Shown here in pieces: positions 14,157 to 16,058 of a stretch of 16,058 nucleotides of DNA. A model generated the notes under the pieces. The model searched no databases, had not been told where the DNA came from, and saw only the letters and a program-made list of their open reading frames with translations. Both the position numbers and the translations under genes were made by a program. Each line of letters opens with the position of its first letter. Within the stretch, counting starts at the first letter, position 1. This DNA comes from JADHUC01 sp964617665 (GTDB lineage Bacteria > Planctomycetota > Planctomycetia > Pirellulales > Pirellulaceae): assembly GCA_964617665.1 (NCBI GenBank), contig CAZUAH010000304.1, forward strand, positions 1 to 16,058, written 5' to 3'.

Positions 14157-14256
14157 GCCGATTATGAATGAGTCAGTCAACCACTTCGATGACCCTCACG
14201 GCCATTTGAAGCCCAATGCCCTCTCCCGAACGGCAAGGCTGCCCAAATCCTTCGCA

Positions 14257-15804
14257 ATGAGAACGTGGGCCAAAAGGCTGGGTATTTGGGTGCTGGGATT
14301 CTGCGGCCTTTGGGGATTGCCGCGCACCTCGCTCAGCGCGGATACGGCGGACGCAGAGAACGCAAGCAGGCGACCGAATATTCTTCTGATGATCGCGGAT
14401 GATATGTCGTGGAAAGACTGGGGCGTCTACGGCAACAAGTTTGTGAAAACGCCGAATATCGACGAACTAGCGCGACGAGGACTCAGGTTTACGAACGCGT
14501 ACTGCAGTTCTCCGGTATGCCATCCGGCGCGATCCGTTCTGTTGACGGGGCAGGAAACTTGGCGTTTGCGAGATGCGGCGGTTTTCGGCGGGACGCTGCA
14601 CAAAGACATCGATACCTACGTCGATCTACTGAGCGAAGCGGGCTACGACGTTGCCCATAGTGGAAAAGGATGGGGACCGGGCGCGTTGTCGCCGGGCGGC
14701 AGGACCTCGCCGCCAACGGGAAGGAGGGCCAACCTCTCAGCTGTCCTGAGCCGGGGCGGAAATCGGCCATTTTGTTTCTGGTGGGGAACCTCATTGGGGC
14801 ATCGTGAATTCACCTATCGACCGGATGCTCGTCCCCTCGACGGGATCGAGCTGCCGCCCTACATCCCCGACACACCGGCGGTGCGCAGAGACTATGCCGG
14901 ATACTACCAGGAAGTCGAAGCATTCGACGCGGAGGTCGGGAAGGTTATAAGGATGCTCGAAAAAGCGGGGGTGGCCGACGATACCATTCTGATTATCACC
15001 TCTGATCATGGCATGCCCTGGCCTCGGGGCAAGGGAAGCCTCTACGACCTCGGTACGCGAGTGCCGTTGATCGTGCGCTGGCCGGCGCGCGTCAAGCCCG
15101 GCCGGGTCGTCGATGATTTCGTTGGCTTCACCGATTTCGCGCCCACCTTTCTCGAGGCCGGCGGGGTGAAGGCTCCAGCAGGGATGACCGGAAAAGGTCT
15201 GATGAAGATTCTCGAATCGGAAAAGAGTGGGATCATCGAGCCGCATCGCGACCGCGTACACATGGGGCTGGAATCACATCCCACGACGGGGCCATTTGAC
15301 TGGTGGCTCGGCTACATGTCCTGTCGCGCCATCCGAACAACGGAATTCCTCTATATCCGCAATTATCCTCGAGCCGGGCACACGGGCTGGAAGCCGACAC
15401 AGGCTGGGCCGATCGTCGAAATCATGCAGAAACGAATAGAGACGGACGAGACGGTGAAGCGCGATTACAGGCTTTGTTTCGGACTCCGCCCCGAGGAAGA
15501 ACTCTATGATGTCAAGGCCGACCCTCATCAAGTAAGGAATCTGGCGAACGATCCCCGCTTCGCCGAGTCCAGGCGGGAACTCAACGACGCCCTTAGCGAC
15601 TATATGAAGGCCACCGACGATCCTCGGGCGACGGGCCACGGTGAAATCTTCGAACACTATCCAGTCTGGTGCGGTAGAGGAAGCCAAATGGGCGGCTACA
15701 ACCGCGCGGGGCAGTTGGAATTTTTCGAACAATCTCGATACGCCCAGTGGATGAAAGAAAATGGGCAAACGCCCCAGAATGAAGACGAAGCCAATGAAGA
15801 ATGA
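14257..15804 (+). CDS. Secreted type I sulfatase (sulfamidase-like), 515 aa
   Basis: This is an alkaline-phosphatase-fold sulfatase that hydrolyses sulfate esters or N-sulfates, probably of marine or host polysaccharides. RPNILLMIADDMSWKDWG carries the metal ligands D48-D49. SSPVCHPARSVLLTGQ contains the C-x-P-x-R site (C88-R92) whose Cys is converted to formylglycine. ITSDHGMPW gives D250-H251, and a conserved Lys follows (K259 in PRGKGSLYDLG). The general layout recalls heparan N-sulfatase-like family S1_8, although the substrate is not certain. From ATG 14257 the protein begins with a good signal peptide (MRTWAKRLGIWVLGFCGLWGL, cleavage near SLSA). The frame is open further up to 14146, and ATG 14164 would add 31 residues before the signal. 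The C-terminus is very acidic (NEDEANEE). Planctomycetes carry many such genes. Confidence 0.92.
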   Translation: MRTWAKRLGIWVLGFCGLWGLPRTSLSADTADAENASRRPNILLMIADDMSWKDWGVYGNKFVKTPNIDELARRGLRFTNAYCSSPVCHPARSVLLTGQETWRLRDAAVFGGTLHKDIDTYVDLLSEAGYDVAHSGKGWGPGALSPGGRTSPPTGRRANLSAVLSRGGNRPFCFWWGTSLGHREFTYRPDARPLDGIELPPYIPDTPAVRRDYAGYYQEVEAFDAEVGKVIRMLEKAGVADDTILIITSDHGMPWPRGKGSLYDLGTRVPLIVRWPARVKPGRVVDDFVGFTDFAPTFLEAGGVKAPAGMTGKGLMKILESEKSGIIEPHRDRVHMGLESHPTTGPFDWWLGYMSCRAIRTTEFLYIRNYPRAGHTGWKPTQAGPIVEIMQKRIETDETVKRDYRLCFGLRPEEELYDVKADPHQVRNLANDPRFAESRRELNDALSDYMKATDDPRATGHGEIFEHYPVWCGRGSQMGGYNRAGQLEFFEQSRYAQWMKENGQTPQNEDEANEE

Positions 15805-15852
15805 AGATCAATCCGGCATTGATTTCGAAGTGGTGACCACGGAGGGGATCCG

Positions 15853-15933
15853 GTGAAGGAAGAGTTTATCGGCGACGAGGACGCGAACAAGCTCACAAAC
15901 AGGGCCTATAGGAGTCCCTGCGTCTGTGGGTAG
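15853..15933 (+). pseudogene. 26-codon open frame, possible C-terminal remnant of a Gfo/Idh/MocA-type oxidoreductase
   Basis: In the gap after the sulfatase a GTG (15853) stands 7 nt behind GGAGG (15841-15845) and opens a frame ending at TAG 15931-15933. The product contains FIGDEDANKLTNRAYRSP, which resembles the GDEEAN...R-x-x-R-x-P endings I remember from planctomycete Gfo/Idh proteins. The frame is closed upstream by TGA at 15820-15822, so it could be a decayed end piece or an independent small peptide. The following gene starts a protein of that same superfamily, which makes an old duplication plausible. Weak evidence. Confidence 0.25.
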
Positions 15934-15976
15934 TGGTTCGCGGTCGATACCCCTTGCCAAAAGAGAGGACGAGAGC

Positions 15977-16058
15977 GTGGGCGAGAAGACAATCCGACTG
16001 GGCGTGGTCGGGATGGGTCCGGCAAACATGGCGTCCACCTTGATGCTCTTGGCGGAAG
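15977..16058 (+). CDS. N-terminal start of a Gfo/Idh/MocA-type oxidoreductase, cut by the window end
   Basis: A frame starts at GTG 15977, 8 nt after AGAGG (15964-15968), and runs to the window edge. The 27 visible residues contain IRLGVVGMGPANMAS, a beta strand followed by a G-x-G-x-x-N turn, typical of the Rossmann dinucleotide-binding start of Gfo/Idh/MocA proteins, which oxidise or reduce sugars with NAD(P). These proteins often accompany sulfatases in planctomycete polysaccharide loci, and this one lies 172 nt downstream of a sulfatase. Only the nucleotide-binding start is seen, so other Rossmann-fold enzymes remain possible. Confidence 0.6.
   Translation, partial: MGEKTIRLGVVGMGPANMASTLMLLAE

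Noticed and set aside
1..16058. tRNA, rRNA, insertion sequence or phage genes
   Set aside because: No cloverleaf, rRNA segment, transposase or integrase was seen on either strand.

Overview
The window looks like chromosomal DNA of a planctomycete, probably Pirellulales-like. The evidence is the mix of families: an H-x9-DG/DUF1559 pseudopilin-like protein end, a type I sulfatase with a CxPxR site, a periplasmic Peripla_BP_6 protein, a Gfo/Idh/MocA-type start, and three kinds of intergenic palindromic or tandem repeat of the sort I remember as abundant in planctomycetes. The lineage is inferred from gene content and not from a marker-gene phylogeny.

Left part (1-6778). A truncated plus-strand DUF1559-type gene ends at 159. 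It converges on a minus-strand SWIM/SNF2 helicase (336-3026), with a large inverted repeat (197-270) between them. Upstream of the helicase, also on the minus strand, is a tight four-gene unit read from 6778 down to 3219: HEAT-repeat protein, CheR-type SAM methyltransferase, archease, RtcB RNA ligase. The first junction is 3 nt, the second overlaps by 8 nt, and archease is followed by RtcB. RtcB joins 2',3'-cyclic-phosphate/3'-phosphate ends to 5'-OH RNA ends, and archease assists its guanylylation. The two upstream genes are unexplained additions to this RNA repair pair.

Middle (6779-7107). A divergent control region carries a good plus-strand promoter (TTGACA-17-TACGAT), a minus-strand extended -10 (TGGTACAAT), a 10-bp-arm inverted repeat between them, and a 14-mer present once in each transcription unit.

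Fatty-acid operon (7108-12205, plus strand): rpmF, fabD (TTG start), fabG, acpP (GTG start), fabF, an ACP-phosphodiesterase (AcpH)-like protein, and a ketose 3-epimerase-like protein joined by an ATGA overlap. The plsX and fabH genes usual between rpmF and fabD are absent. FabD loads malonyl on ACP, FabF condenses, FabG reduces, and the AcpH-like protein could remove the phosphopantetheine arm of the same ACP.

Right part (12206-16058). A string of hairpins (12212-12386) separates the operon from a secreted Peripla_BP_6 protein. Then come a weakly coding gap, a 59-aa small gene with a strong ribosome binding site, a secreted sulfatase, a 26-codon open frame that may be a gene remnant, and the start of a Gfo/Idh/MocA-type oxidoreductase cut by the window edge.

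The strongest candidates for something new are the HEAT/CheR/archease/RtcB operon and the AcpH-like gene inside the fatty-acid operon.
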